The notes under the pieces: generated by a model | Database searches by the model: none | What the model saw: only the letters and a program-made list of their open reading frames with translations | What the model was told of the DNA's origin: nothing | Position numbers and translations under genes: made by a program | In this document: positions 40,881-50,463 of the stretch, in pieces | Numbering within the stretch: position 1 is the stretch's first letter | How the letters are laid out: every line of letters begins with the position of its first letter | Source of the DNA: Pseudomonas pudica | GTDB taxonomy: Bacteria > Pseudomonadota > Gammaproteobacteria > Pseudomonadales > Pseudomonadaceae | DNA length: 61,119 bases | Reading direction: 5' to 3' | NCBI RefSeq assembly: GCF_015680405.1 | Contig: NZ_JADLJS010000032.1 | Span: 1-61,119 of the forward strand

Positions 40881-41051
40881 TGCGCACTCGGGCAGGCCAG
40901 CGGAGCTGTGGCGAGTGTAGCCTGAGTAGCGGGGTCGGATAAGCGGCAATTGAAATATTGGCGCCATTTTTCCAGCGGGCTTGGGTGGTGCTGCAGCTTT
41001 CGTTGCGCTTGAGGCATGATGGCGGCCTCAAGCTGATTGCGAGGTTTTCCG

Positions 41052-41504
41052 ATGCGTGTGTGGATCGATGCCGACGCCTGCCCCAAGGCGGCCAAGGATC
41101 TGATCGTCAAGTTCGCCCTCAAGCGCAAGTTCGAGGTAGTGATGGTGGCGGGCCAGGCTGTGGCCAAGCCGGCGTTCGCGATCGTGCGCCTGATCGTGGT
41201 GCCCAGCGGCATGGACGCGGCCGACGATTACCTGGTGGAGCACGCCGTGCCTGGCGAGCTGGTGATCTGCAGTGATGTGCCGTTGGCCGATCGCCTGGTG
41301 AAAAAGGGCGTGGCGGCCCTGGACCCGCGCGGGCGCGAGTTCGACGAGCGCAACATGGGGGATCGGCTGGCGGCACGCAACCTGTTCACCGAGCTGCGCG
41401 AGCAGGGCCAGGTGGGGGGAGGGCAGGCGCCTTATGGCGAGCGCGAGAAGCAGGCGTTTGCCAATGCGCTGGACCGGATCATTGCCCGGTTGTCCAAACC
41501 CTGA
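41052..41504 (+). CDS. YaiI/YqxD-family (DUF188) protein
   Basis: 150 residues. The conserved start MRVWIDADACPKAAKDLI carries the PIN-like acidic residues. DYLVEHAVPGELVICSDVPLADRL and the DERNMGDRLAARNL segment follow, all DUF188 hallmarks. The fold suggests a nuclease, but the role is unknown. Divergent from cyaA across 171 bases. Confidence 0.9.
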   Translation: MRVWIDADACPKAAKDLIVKFALKRKFEVVMVAGQAVAKPAFAIVRLIVVPSGMDAADDYLVEHAVPGELVICSDVPLADRLVKKGVAALDPRGREFDERNMGDRLAARNLFTELREQGQVGGGQAPYGEREKQAFANALDRIIARLSKP

Positions 41505-41533
41505 AGCGACCCGGCTGGCGGTATGGACACGAC

Positions 41534-41652
41534 GTGTGGGAGCGGCCTTGTGTCGCGAAAGGGCCGCGAAGCGGCCCCAGGATTTCAGCTTCGCCGCATA
41601 AATTGCCGGGGCCGCGCTGCGGCCCTTTCGCGACACAAGGCCGCTCCCACGG
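41534..41652. repeat. REP pair, GGAGCGGCCTTGTGTCGCGA type
   Basis: Long arms of about 43 bases: GTGGGAGCGGCCTTGTGTCG to GCGAAGCGGCCCC, and the partner to 41652. The arms extend into a second GGGCCGC/GCGGCCC hairpin, so the whole can form a two-tier cruciform. Confidence 0.9.
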
Positions 41653-41683
41653 AGACCGCGTCAGATTCTGAATCTTGCACCCG

Positions 41684-42343
41684 TTACTCGTGCGTCAGCT
41701 CCAGCACCCGATCCACCAGCTTGTAGATCCCGCCAGCCGCTTCACTGATCGACTTGGCCTCCATGTACGCCGGGGTGGTCACCAGCTTGCGCTGGGTGTC
41801 CTCGACAATATCGTGGACATCGCACTCTTCATGAGTGCCACCCATCTTCGTCACGGCCGCCGCAGTGCCAGCGTCGGTACCGATGGTGCAGACCACGCCA
41901 GGGCCATAGATCTTCGCTGCCAGCGCCGGCGAGATGCAGATCAGGCCAACCGGCTTGCAGGCATCGGCAAAGGCTTCGGCCAGGGCCAGCACATCTGGGT
42001 GGACGCTGCAGTTGGCGCCTTCCACGGCAAAGTTGGACAGGTTCTTCGCCGCCCCGAAACCGCCTGGCACGATCAATGCGTCGAAGTCTTCGGCCTTGGC
42101 TTCGCGGATGTCCTTGACCTCACCGCGGGCAATGCGCGCCGACTCCACCAGTACATTGCGCGATTCGGGCATTTCCTCGCCAGTCAGGTGGTTGATCACG
42201 TGCATCTGCGCAATGTTCGGCGCGAAGCACTGCACCTGCGCACCACGCTGGTCGAGGCGCAGCAGGGTGATCACGCTTTCGTGGATTTCGGCGCCGTCAT
42301 AAACGCCGCAGCCGGAAAGAATCACCGCTACTTTTTTTGTCAT
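41684..42343 (-). CDS. elbB: Glyoxalase ElbB (isoprenoid-associated DJ-1 family)
   Basis: 219 residues. A DJ-1/PfpI-fold protein. VAVILSGCGVYDGAEIHE opens the family. The cysteine nucleophile is probably Cys135 in PVGLICISPALAAK, with the acid in GGFGAAKNLSNFA. E. coli ElbB affects lycopene yield and has weak glyoxalase III activity. Single gene, convergent with the YaiI gene, REP pair between. Confidence 0.92.
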   Translation of the reverse strand: MTKKVAVILSGCGVYDGAEIHESVITLLRLDQRGAQVQCFAPNIAQMHVINHLTGEEMPESRNVLVESARIARGEVKDIREAKAEDFDALIVPGGFGAAKNLSNFAVEGANCSVHPDVLALAEAFADACKPVGLICISPALAAKIYGPGVVCTIGTDAGTAAAVTKMGGTHEECDVHDIVEDTQRKLVTTPAYMEAKSISEAAGGIYKLVDRVLELTHE

Positions 42344-42455
42344 GCTTTTTACTCCAGTGTCGAGGCGCTAAATGTCCTCTAGTTTGGCAGATGTAGCCAT
42401 AGGGATTCCTGCAAGCGCGGCCTAATCTTGGCGAACAACGCCTGAGGTCGTACCC

Positions 42456-43751
42456 ATGGACCTGATCCTGCTGGCCGTGCCGTTCTTCTTCGTGCTGATC
42501 GCCGTCGAACTGCTGGCCGACCGTGTGCGCGGCCAGCGCAACTTCACCCTGGCCGACTCGATCAACAGCCTCAGCACCGGTGCGCTGTCGACCAGTACCG
42601 GGTTGCTGACCAAAGGGGTGGGGCTGGTGACCTATGCCCTGGTCTTCGAGCACATGGCGTTGCTGCGCCTGCCGCCGCAGGCCTGGTGGGTGTGGCTGCT
42701 GGCTTTTGTGTTGTACGACTTCTGCTACTACTGGCTGCATCGTCTGGGCCACGAGCGCAACGTGCTGTGGGCTGCGCACTCGGTGCATCACCAGAGCGAG
42801 GAATACAACCTCACCACGGCGCTGCGGCAGACCAGCAGCGGGTTCATCTTCTCGTGGCTGTTCTACCTGCCGCTGGCGATGCTCGGTGTGCCGCCGCTGG
42901 TTTTCATCACGGTGGCGTCGCTCAACCTGCTGTACCAGTTCTGGGTGCATACCCGGCATATTCCCAAGCTGGGCTGGCTCGAGTGGGTGTTGATCACGCC
43001 ATCCAACCATCGCGTCCACCATGCGCAAAATCCTGCTTACTTGGATCGCAATTACGGCGGCGTGTTCATTCTCTGGGATCGTCTGTTCGGCACCTTCAAA
43101 GAGGAAGACCCGGCCGAGCCGGTGGTGTTCGGGGTGACCACGCCGTTGGCCAGCTGGAACCCGCTGTGGGCAAACCTGCAGTTCTATGCCCAGCTCTGGC
43201 ACGACGCCCGACGTGCCGACAGCCCGTGGGACAAACTGCGAATCTGGTTCATGCCCACCGGCTGGCGGCCGGCCGATGTGGCCGCACGCTACCCGCAGGC
43301 CAAGCAGGACCTGGCGTTGTTTCGCAAGTTCGCGGTTGCCCTGGGCCGTGCGCAGCAGGCCTATGTGGCGGCGCAATTCGTGGGTTACGTGGCGCTGGGC
43401 AGCTATCTGATGGAGGTGGCCGATCGCGTGCCAACTGCCGCCCTGGTGCTCGGCTGGGCGCTGATGGCGTTTGGCTTGTTCGTGCTTGGCGCGCTGCTGG
43501 AGAACCGACCATGGGCCGTGCGCCTGGAGCTGTTACGGCTGCTGGCGAATGCGCCGGCGCTGTACCTGGCAGGCGCACTGGGCCTAGCGGTGGTCGTGCC
43601 GCTGGCCTGGTTGCTGCTCGTGGTTTACAGCTTGCTCAGCCTCTGGGGGCTGGGCCTTGCCCGCCGCCTTGCGCTCCGCGCGCAATGTGCGGAAGCGCCG
43701 ACGCAGCCACAGCAGGCCGCCCAACGCCAACAGGCCACCGAGCACCCATAG
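42456..43751 (+). CDS. Sterol desaturase / fatty acid hydroxylase family membrane protein
   Basis: 431 residues. Membrane di-iron hydroxylase with the histidine boxes HRLGHERN (near 103), HSVHHQSEEYN (near 110-120) and HRVHHAQNPAYLDRNYGG (near 190). Hydrophobic helices lie on both sides, and a second membrane block occupies about 310-395. The C-terminal 35 residues are Ala/Gln-rich. Its last 168 bases also encode the C-terminus of the convergent DedA protein. Relatives hydroxylate or desaturate lipids (alkylglycerol monooxygenase-like); the substrate is unknown. Start ATG at 42456; an upstream ribosome-binding site is weak (TGAGG, 9 bases). Confidence 0.87.
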   Translation: MDLILLAVPFFFVLIAVELLADRVRGQRNFTLADSINSLSTGALSTSTGLLTKGVGLVTYALVFEHMALLRLPPQAWWVWLLAFVLYDFCYYWLHRLGHERNVLWAAHSVHHQSEEYNLTTALRQTSSGFIFSWLFYLPLAMLGVPPLVFITVASLNLLYQFWVHTRHIPKLGWLEWVLITPSNHRVHHAQNPAYLDRNYGGVFILWDRLFGTFKEEDPAEPVVFGVTTPLASWNPLWANLQFYAQLWHDARRADSPWDKLRIWFMPTGWRPADVAARYPQAKQDLALFRKFAVALGRAQQAYVAAQFVGYVALGSYLMEVADRVPTAALVLGWALMAFGLFVLGALLENRPWAVRLELLRLLANAPALYLAGALGLAVVVPLAWLLLVVYSLLSLWGLGLARRLALRAQCAEAPTQPQQAAQRQQATEHP

Positions 43752-44228
43752 CTCGTAGCGCTTCACGTTGCCCAGCAGGCCTTCGAGAATGGCGCCGAAG
43801 TGATACGCGGCCGCGCCCAGTGCCACTGCCCAGATGGCCGCGCCAAGACCATTCAGCAGCAGATAGCGGCGTGGCGGGTAGCCGGACAGGCCAATGGCCA
43901 CCGGCATGACCGTGCGCAGGCCATAGACGAAGCGGAAACTCAGTACCCAGATGTCGGGGTGGCGACGGATGTGGTCCAGCGCCCGGTCACCCATCGCCTG
44001 CCAGCGCGGTTTGCGTGCCAGTATCCTGCGCCCGTGGCGTCGGCCCATGAAGTACCACAGCTGGTCGCCGGCATAGCTGCCGAAAAAAGCCACCAGGCAC
44101 ACCAGGTTGATGTCCATGTAACCGCGGAACGCAAGGAATCCCGCAAGCACCAGGATGGTCTCGCCTTCGAAGAAGGTGCCTAGAAAAAGGGCGAAGTAGC
44201 CGAAATCCTGCAGGAATTGTTGAAGCAT
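43584..44228 (-). CDS. DedA-family membrane protein
   Basis: 214 residues. DedA/SNARE-associated fold: FGYFALFLGTFFEGETILVLAGFLA, then GDQLWYFMGRRHGRR, FRFVYGLRTVMPVAIGLSG (the re-entrant loop with conserved Arg), and a final helix ending in LRRRFRTLRAER. DedA proteins move polyprenyl phosphate or phospholipids across the membrane, driven by ion gradients, and keep membrane energetics. The charged 25-residue tail (from RAERKAAGK) overlaps the desaturase gene. The ATG at 44228 starts the family domain. Confidence 0.9.
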   Translation of the reverse strand: MLQQFLQDFGYFALFLGTFFEGETILVLAGFLAFRGYMDINLVCLVAFFGSYAGDQLWYFMGRRHGRRILARKPRWQAMGDRALDHIRRHPDIWVLSFRFVYGLRTVMPVAIGLSGYPPRRYLLLNGLGAAIWAVALGAAAYHFGAILEGLLGNVKRYELWVLGGLLALGGLLWLRRRFRTLRAERKAAGKAQPPEAEQAVNHEQQPGQRHDHR

Positions 44229-44441
44229 TTTCTGAGGTGCTGGCGAAATGAACGCGAAGCCTACCCCTTCGCGCGCGTTCGTGAAAGTGTCCAAATGTGT
44301 CTCGACATGAACAATTCCTGCTCGGAGAATGCCAGAAGCCATGCGCCATGGCTTGCCCTGACATGTAACACAGGCGTCATAATGGGCGCTTATCTTGCCG
44401 CTCAATAGATGATAGGGCGTTAACGTCCTCAGGAACGCCAG

Positions 44442-46685
44442 ATGAATAATGAAGTGCTAACCCCTGTCGCGATCAAGGATGCTCAGGAACTCCCCGAAGA
44501 GATGGTGCAGACCCCGCCAGACCTGCCGCCGGCGCCCCTGCCTGCCGTGGAACCGGTGGCAGAGACTGCGGCTCCGGCACCCGCGCCGGCCCCGGCGATC
44601 ATCATCCCGGGCCTGGACGACAGCAGCCTGTACATTCATCGCGAACTCTCCCAGTTGCAGTTCAATATCCGCGTGCTGGAGCAGGCGCTGGACGAGAGCT
44701 ACCCGCTGCTAGAGCGCCTCAAGTTCCTGTTGATCTTCTCCAGCAACCTCGACGAGTTCTTCGAGATCCGAGTCGCCGGCCTGAAGAAGCAGATCAACTT
44801 TGCTCGTGAACAGGCCGGTGCCGACGGCCTGCAGCCGCACCAGGCGCTGGCGCGTATCAGCGACCTGGTGCACAGTGAAGTGGAGCGCCAGTACGCAATC
44901 CTCAACGATGTGCTGCTGCCCGAGCTGGAGAAGCACCATATCCGCTTCATCCGCCGGCGTCACTGGACCCCCAAGCTCAAGACCTGGGTGCGCCGCTACT
45001 TCCGCGACGAAATCGCCCCGATCATCACCCCGATCGGCCTCGACCCTACTCACCCGTTCCCGCTGCTGGTGAACAAGAGCCTCAACTTCATCGTCGAGCT
45101 CGAGGGTGTCGACGCCTTCGGTCGCGATTCGGGCCTGGCGATCATTCCGGCCCCGCGCCTGCTGCCGCGGGTCATCCGCGTGCCGGAAGAGGTGGGTGGC
45201 CCTGGCGCCAACTATGTGTTCCTGTCGTCAATGATCCACGCGCACGCCGACGACCTGTTCCAGGGCATGAAGGTGAAGGGCTGCTACCAGTTCCGCCTGA
45301 CCCGTAACGCCGACCTGGCGCTGGACTCCGAAGAGGTCGATGACCTGGCCCGCGCCCTGCGCGGCGAGCTGTTCTCGCGCCGCTACGGTGACGCAGTGCG
45401 CCTGGAGGTCGCCGACACCTGCCCGAAACACTTGTCGGACTACCTGCTCAAGCAGTTCAGCCTCAGCGAAAGCGAGCTGTACCAGGTCAACGGCCCGGTC
45501 AACCTTACCCGCCTGTTCAGCATCACCGGCCTGGACAGCCACCCTGAGCTGCAGTACACGCCGTTCACCCCGGCGATCCCCAAGCTGCTGCAGAACGCCG
45601 ACAATATCTTCAGCGTGATCGGCAAGCAGGACATCCTGCTGATGCACCCGTTCGAGTCCTTCACCCCGGTGATCGACCTGCTGCGGCAGGCCGCCAAGGA
45701 CCCGCACGTGCTTGCCGTGCGCCAGACCCTGTACCGTTCCGGGGCCAACTCGGAAATCGTCGACGCGCTGGTGGACGCAGCGCGTAACGGCAAGGAGGTC
45801 ACCGCGGTGATCGAGTTGCGGGCGCGCTTCGACGAAGAGTCCAACCTGCAGATGGCCAGCCGCCTGCAAGCGGCCGGTGCGGTGGTGATCTACGGCGTGG
45901 TCGGCTTCAAGACCCACGCTAAGATGATGCTGATCCTGCGCCGCGAGCAGGGCGAGATCGTGCGTTATGCGCACCTGGGCACTGGTAACTACCACGCCGG
46001 CAACGCCCGCCTGTACACCGATTACAGCCTGCTGACCTCCGACGACGCCCTCACCGAGGACGTCGGCAAGCTGTTCAGCCAGCTGATCGGCATGGGCAAG
46101 ACCCTGCGCATGAAGAAGCTGCTGCACGCGCCGTTCACCCTGAAGAAGGGCATGCTCGATATGATCGCGCGGGAAACCCAGTTCGCCCTCGAAGGCAAGC
46201 CGGCGCATATCATCGCCAAGTTTAACTCGCTGACCGACGCCAAGGTCATCAAGGCGTTGTACAAGGCCAGCCAGTCGGGCGTGAAGATCGACCTGGTGGT
46301 GCGTGGCATGTGCTGCCTGCGCCCAGGAATTCCGGGGGTTTCGCACAATATCCAGGTACGCTCGATCATCGGCCGCTTCCTCGAGCACACACGGGTGTTC
46401 TACTTCCTCAATGGCGGCGAAGAGCAGATCTACCTGTCCAGTGCCGACTGGATGGAGCGCAACCTCGACAAGCGTGTCGAGACCTGCTTCCCGGTGGAGG
46501 GCAAGAAGCTGTTGCTGCGGGTGAAGAAGGAGCTGGAAGGCTACCTGACCGACAACACCCACGCCTGGACCCTGCAGCCGGACGGGCGCTACGTGCGCAG
46601 CACGCCAACCGGCAACCAGAACCCGCGCAGTGCCCAGGCGACCCTGCTGGAGCGCCTGAGCAACCCGGTCCTCAACGTACGCTGA
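44442..46685 (+). CDS. ppk1: Polyphosphate kinase 1
   Basis: 747 residues. A Pro/Ala-rich N-terminal extension (about residues 10-50) precedes the Ppk1 core: YIHRELSQLQFNIRVLEQA; SSNLDEFFEIRVAGLK; active-site His in GFKTHAKMMLI; HLGTGNYHAGNARLYTDYSLL; second His in GRFLEHTRVFYF. It makes inorganic polyphosphate from ATP. The ribosome-binding site is CAGGAACGCCAG. Promoter-like TTGCCC/CATAAT at 44353-44383 has 19-base spacing. Its stop lies inside the end of convergent ppx (14-base overlap). Confidence 0.96.
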   Translation: MNNEVLTPVAIKDAQELPEEMVQTPPDLPPAPLPAVEPVAETAAPAPAPAPAIIIPGLDDSSLYIHRELSQLQFNIRVLEQALDESYPLLERLKFLLIFSSNLDEFFEIRVAGLKKQINFAREQAGADGLQPHQALARISDLVHSEVERQYAILNDVLLPELEKHHIRFIRRRHWTPKLKTWVRRYFRDEIAPIITPIGLDPTHPFPLLVNKSLNFIVELEGVDAFGRDSGLAIIPAPRLLPRVIRVPEEVGGPGANYVFLSSMIHAHADDLFQGMKVKGCYQFRLTRNADLALDSEEVDDLARALRGELFSRRYGDAVRLEVADTCPKHLSDYLLKQFSLSESELYQVNGPVNLTRLFSITGLDSHPELQYTPFTPAIPKLLQNADNIFSVIGKQDILLMHPFESFTPVIDLLRQAAKDPHVLAVRQTLYRSGANSEIVDALVDAARNGKEVTAVIELRARFDEESNLQMASRLQAAGAVVIYGVVGFKTHAKMMLILRREQGEIVRYAHLGTGNYHAGNARLYTDYSLLTSDDALTEDVGKLFSQLIGMGKTLRMKKLLHAPFTLKKGMLDMIARETQFALEGKPAHIIAKFNSLTDAKVIKALYKASQSGVKIDLVVRGMCCLRPGIPGVSHNIQVRSIIGRFLEHTRVFYFLNGGEEQIYLSSADWMERNLDKRVETCFPVEGKKLLLRVKKELEGYLTDNTHAWTLQPDGRYVRSTPTGNQNPRSAQATLLERLSNPVLNVR

Positions 46686-48174
46686 GGACGAAGCCGACCC
46701 GGGCAAGCCACTCCGCCTCGTTGGCGAAGTCGGCCTGGGTCAGTTGGTTCTGTTCCAGCCAGCCCTCGGGGAAGGCCACGTCGAGGCTGCTGTCGGCAGC
46801 CTTGAGCTCGACCTTCGGCATCTGCTGGTTGCCACGGATGTGGTGGAACAGGATGGCGAAGCGCAGCAGCACGCACAGGCGCAGCAGCTTGACCCCTTCC
46901 TCACCTAGTTCGGCGATCTTGTCCTTGGGGATGTTGCGGCGGTGGCCGCGCACCAGCAAGGCCATCATCTGCTGGTCCTCGCGGGAGAAACCCGACAGGT
47001 CGGAGTGCTCGATCAGGTAGGCGCCGTGTTTATGGTAGTGGTAGTGAGCGATATCCAGGCCGATTTCGTGCACTTTTGCCGCCCAGCCCAGCAGATCGCG
47101 CCAGTTCCCGTCTTTGAGATCCCACGCGTCGGCCACTTGGTCGAAGGCGTGCAACGCCTTGCGTTCGACGCGCGCGGCCTGGCCCTGGTCCACGTGGTAG
47201 CGCTCCATCAGCGAGTTCAGTGTGCGTTCGCGCACGTCTTCGTGGTGGTGGCGGCCCAGCAGGTCGAACAGCACACCTTCGCGCAGGGCACCGTCGCAGT
47301 GGTCCATGCGCTGCAGTTCCAGGGCATCGAAGATCGCTTCGAGAATCGCCAGGCCCGCCGGGAAGATGGTGCGGCGGTCCGGCTTGACCCCTTCGAAGTC
47401 GATCTTGTCGACCTCGCCCAGCTTGAACAGCTTGCGCTTGACCCAGGCCAGCCCCTCGGCGTTGACCTCGCCATTGCCCAGGCCACCTGCCTTGATGGCT
47501 GCGCCGATGGCACGAATGGTACCGGACGAGCCGATGGCCTCGTCCCAGGTCAGGCGGTGCAGGGCATTCTCGATGCTCATCAGCTCCAGGCGCGCGGCGG
47601 TGTAAGCCTGGGCGTAGCGGGCCGGGGTGATCTTGCCGTCGCGGAAGTAGCGCTGGGTGAAGCTGACGCAGCCCATCTGCAGGCTTTCGCGCAGCAGCGG
47701 CTCGAAGCGCTGGCCGATGATGAACTCGGTACTGCCGCCGCCGATATCGGCTACCAGGCGTTTGCCGGGGGTATCGGCCAGGGTGTGCGACACGCCCAGG
47801 TAGATCAGGCGCGCTTCTTCACGGCCAGAGATTACCTCGACCGGGTGGCCAAGGATGGCTTCGGCGCGCTGGATGAATTCGTTGCGGTTGCGCGCTTCGC
47901 GCAAGGCGTTGGTACCGACGATACGCACCGAGCCTGCCGGCATGCCGTTGATCAGTTGGGAAAAGCGCTTGAGGCAATCCAGGCCTCGTTCCATTGCCTC
48001 TTCACTGAGCTTGCGTTCTTCGTCGATGCCGGCGGCCAGCTGAACCTTCTCGCCGAGCCGCTCGAGAATGCGGATTTCGGTATGGTGGGCCTTGGCCACG
48101 ACCATGTGAAAGCTGTTGGAGCCAAGGTCGATGGCGGCGATCAGGGACAGGTTCTTCGCGATGGTATGCGGCAT
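46672..48174 (-). CDS. ppx: Exopolyphosphatase
   Basis: 500 residues. ASKHA-fold Ppx/GppA: IAAIDLGSNSFHMVVAK (phosphate 1), VADIGGGSTEF (phosphate 2), SGTIRAIGAA (adenosine-side motif), and a C-terminal HD-like helical region (KVHEIGLDIAHYHYHKHGAYLI). It removes terminal phosphates from polyphosphate, the reverse of Ppk1. The two genes converge and overlap by 14 bases. The ATG at 48174 begins MPHTIAKNLSLIA; further upstream codons lack a ribosome-binding site. Confidence 0.95.
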   Translation of the reverse strand: MPHTIAKNLSLIAAIDLGSNSFHMVVAKAHHTEIRILERLGEKVQLAAGIDEERKLSEEAMERGLDCLKRFSQLINGMPAGSVRIVGTNALREARNRNEFIQRAEAILGHPVEVISGREEARLIYLGVSHTLADTPGKRLVADIGGGSTEFIIGQRFEPLLRESLQMGCVSFTQRYFRDGKITPARYAQAYTAARLELMSIENALHRLTWDEAIGSSGTIRAIGAAIKAGGLGNGEVNAEGLAWVKRKLFKLGEVDKIDFEGVKPDRRTIFPAGLAILEAIFDALELQRMDHCDGALREGVLFDLLGRHHHEDVRERTLNSLMERYHVDQGQAARVERKALHAFDQVADAWDLKDGNWRDLLGWAAKVHEIGLDIAHYHYHKHGAYLIEHSDLSGFSREDQQMMALLVRGHRRNIPKDKIAELGEEGVKLLRLCVLLRFAILFHHIRGNQQMPKVELKAADSSLDVAFPEGWLEQNQLTQADFANEAEWLARVGFVLSVR

Positions 48175-48362
48175 GATCTGGTTGTTCTCGGTCGTTAACC
48201 CGGCAATCGTGCCACGATAGCAGGCTGTCGCCAACGCGTGGTACACAGCCGTTGAGCTGGCCTTGATGCAAGGCAATGTGCCATTCGATGCTATGACGTT
48301 TGCATGACAGTTTCGATTCGTGGCGTCTTGCACAACTATAGTTACACTCAATCGTCCGTGGC

Positions 48363-48391
48363 TTCCTGTCGGGCGTGGGTACGGCTATCAT
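48363..48391 (+). promoter_or_regulatory. Candidate sigma-70 promoter of trxA
   Basis: TTCCTG, 17 bases, TATCAT, placing the start near 48398, about 30 bases before the trxA ATG. Fair -10 and weak -35 match. Confidence 0.4.
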
Positions 48392-48428
48392 GGGCCACGT
48401 TTTTTTGCTTACGACCCTGGAGATATCC

Positions 48429-48758
48429 ATGAGCAGCGATCTGATCAAACATGTCACCGACGCCTCCTTCGAAGCCGATGTCCTTAAGGCCGAAGGCGCC
48501 GTACTGGTCGACTACTGGGCTGAATGGTGCGGTCCATGCAAGATGATCGCTCCGGTACTGGACGACATCGCCTCCACCTACGAGGGCAAACTGACCGTCG
48601 CCAAGCTGAACATCGACGAGAACCAGGAAACCCCGGCCAAGCACGGCGTGCGTGGTATCCCGACGCTGATGCTGTTCAAGAACGGCAACGTCGAAGCCAC
48701 CAAGGTCGGCGCCCTGTCCAAATCGCAGCTGGCCGCGTTCCTCGACGCCCACCTGTGA
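48429..48758 (+). CDS. trxA: Thioredoxin 1
   Basis: 109 residues with the redox centre WCGPC (residues 33-37) in VDYWAEWCGPCKMIAP, the cis-proline RGIPTLMLF, and the family's usual length. It is the general protein disulfide reductant. Ribosome-binding site TGGAGATATCC. A terminator follows. Confidence 0.97.
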   Translation: MSSDLIKHVTDASFEADVLKAEGAVLVDYWAEWCGPCKMIAPVLDDIASTYEGKLTVAKLNIDENQETPAKHGVRGIPTLMLFKNGNVEATKVGALSKSQLAAFLDAHL

Positions 48759-48762
48759 TGTG

Positions 48763-48796
48763 AAAAAGCCCCGCAGATGCGGGGCTTTTCTTTTTC
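48763..48796 (+). terminator. Rho-independent terminator of trxA
   Basis: AAAAAGCCCCGCAGATGCGGGGCTTTTCTTTTT: a seven-base GC stem with long A and T tracts, directly after trxA. Confidence 0.93.
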
Positions 48797-48985
48797 AGAG
48801 CACTAGACGCAGAAAAAAGCAAGTGTTACATTCGGCCTCGCACTGCTTCTCCAGTGCCCTCTACACGCCGTCGCCGAAGCATCCCTAATTCGAATCAGTA
48901 CGCGATCCTGTCGCCATCTAGCGGCGCGGCCTCATTAAGCCAGAAGCTTAATTCTCCCTTCTTACATGATTACGTCACTCCCCTT
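48797..48985 (+). promoter_or_regulatory. rho leader, C-rich and without a ribosome-binding site
   Basis: About 190 bases from the trxA terminator to rho. The last 70 are C/T-rich and G-poor (TTCTCCCTTCTTAC; CACTCCCC), as expected for a Rho loading (rut) region. rho is known to be autoregulated by attenuation in its leader. A seven-codon frame (ATG at 48966, MITSLPL) ends TGA overlapping the rho ATG. No Shine-Dalgarno precedes either start. Confidence 0.5.
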
Positions 48986-50245
<1,260 letters not shown>

Positions 50246-50266
50246 GCGTTTCAGGCCGGAATTGAT

Positions 50267-50385
50267 TGGGGCTGCTTCGCAGCCCATCGCCGGCAAGCCA
50301 GCTCCCACAGGTACTGTACAGCTCTTGAAGCTTGTGCGGACTCTGTGGGAGCTGGCTTGCCGGCGATGGGGCGCGAAGCGGCCCC
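50267..50385. repeat. REP pair, GGCAAGCCAGCTCCCAC type
   Basis: Inverted units GGGGCTGCTTCGCAGCCCAT to CAGCTCCCACAG, and the partner ending GCGAAGCGGCCCC, between rho and ubiD. Confidence 0.9.
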
Positions 50386-50463
50386 AAGTCATTTTTGGCC
50401 ATTGGGTACTGAACGGCGCTACACTCTGCACCCCGACCGATACGGCCAACACGAGGCTCCTGC

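Noticed and set aside
44341..44383. PHO box upstream of ppk1 (CTGACAT ... GCGTCAT)
   Set aside because: The two half-repeats are not in the 11-base register that PhoB needs.
48854..48985. 44-codon in-frame extension of Rho
   Set aside because: The translation is unlike any Rho N-terminus and the ATG at 48986 gives exactly the family length of 419.
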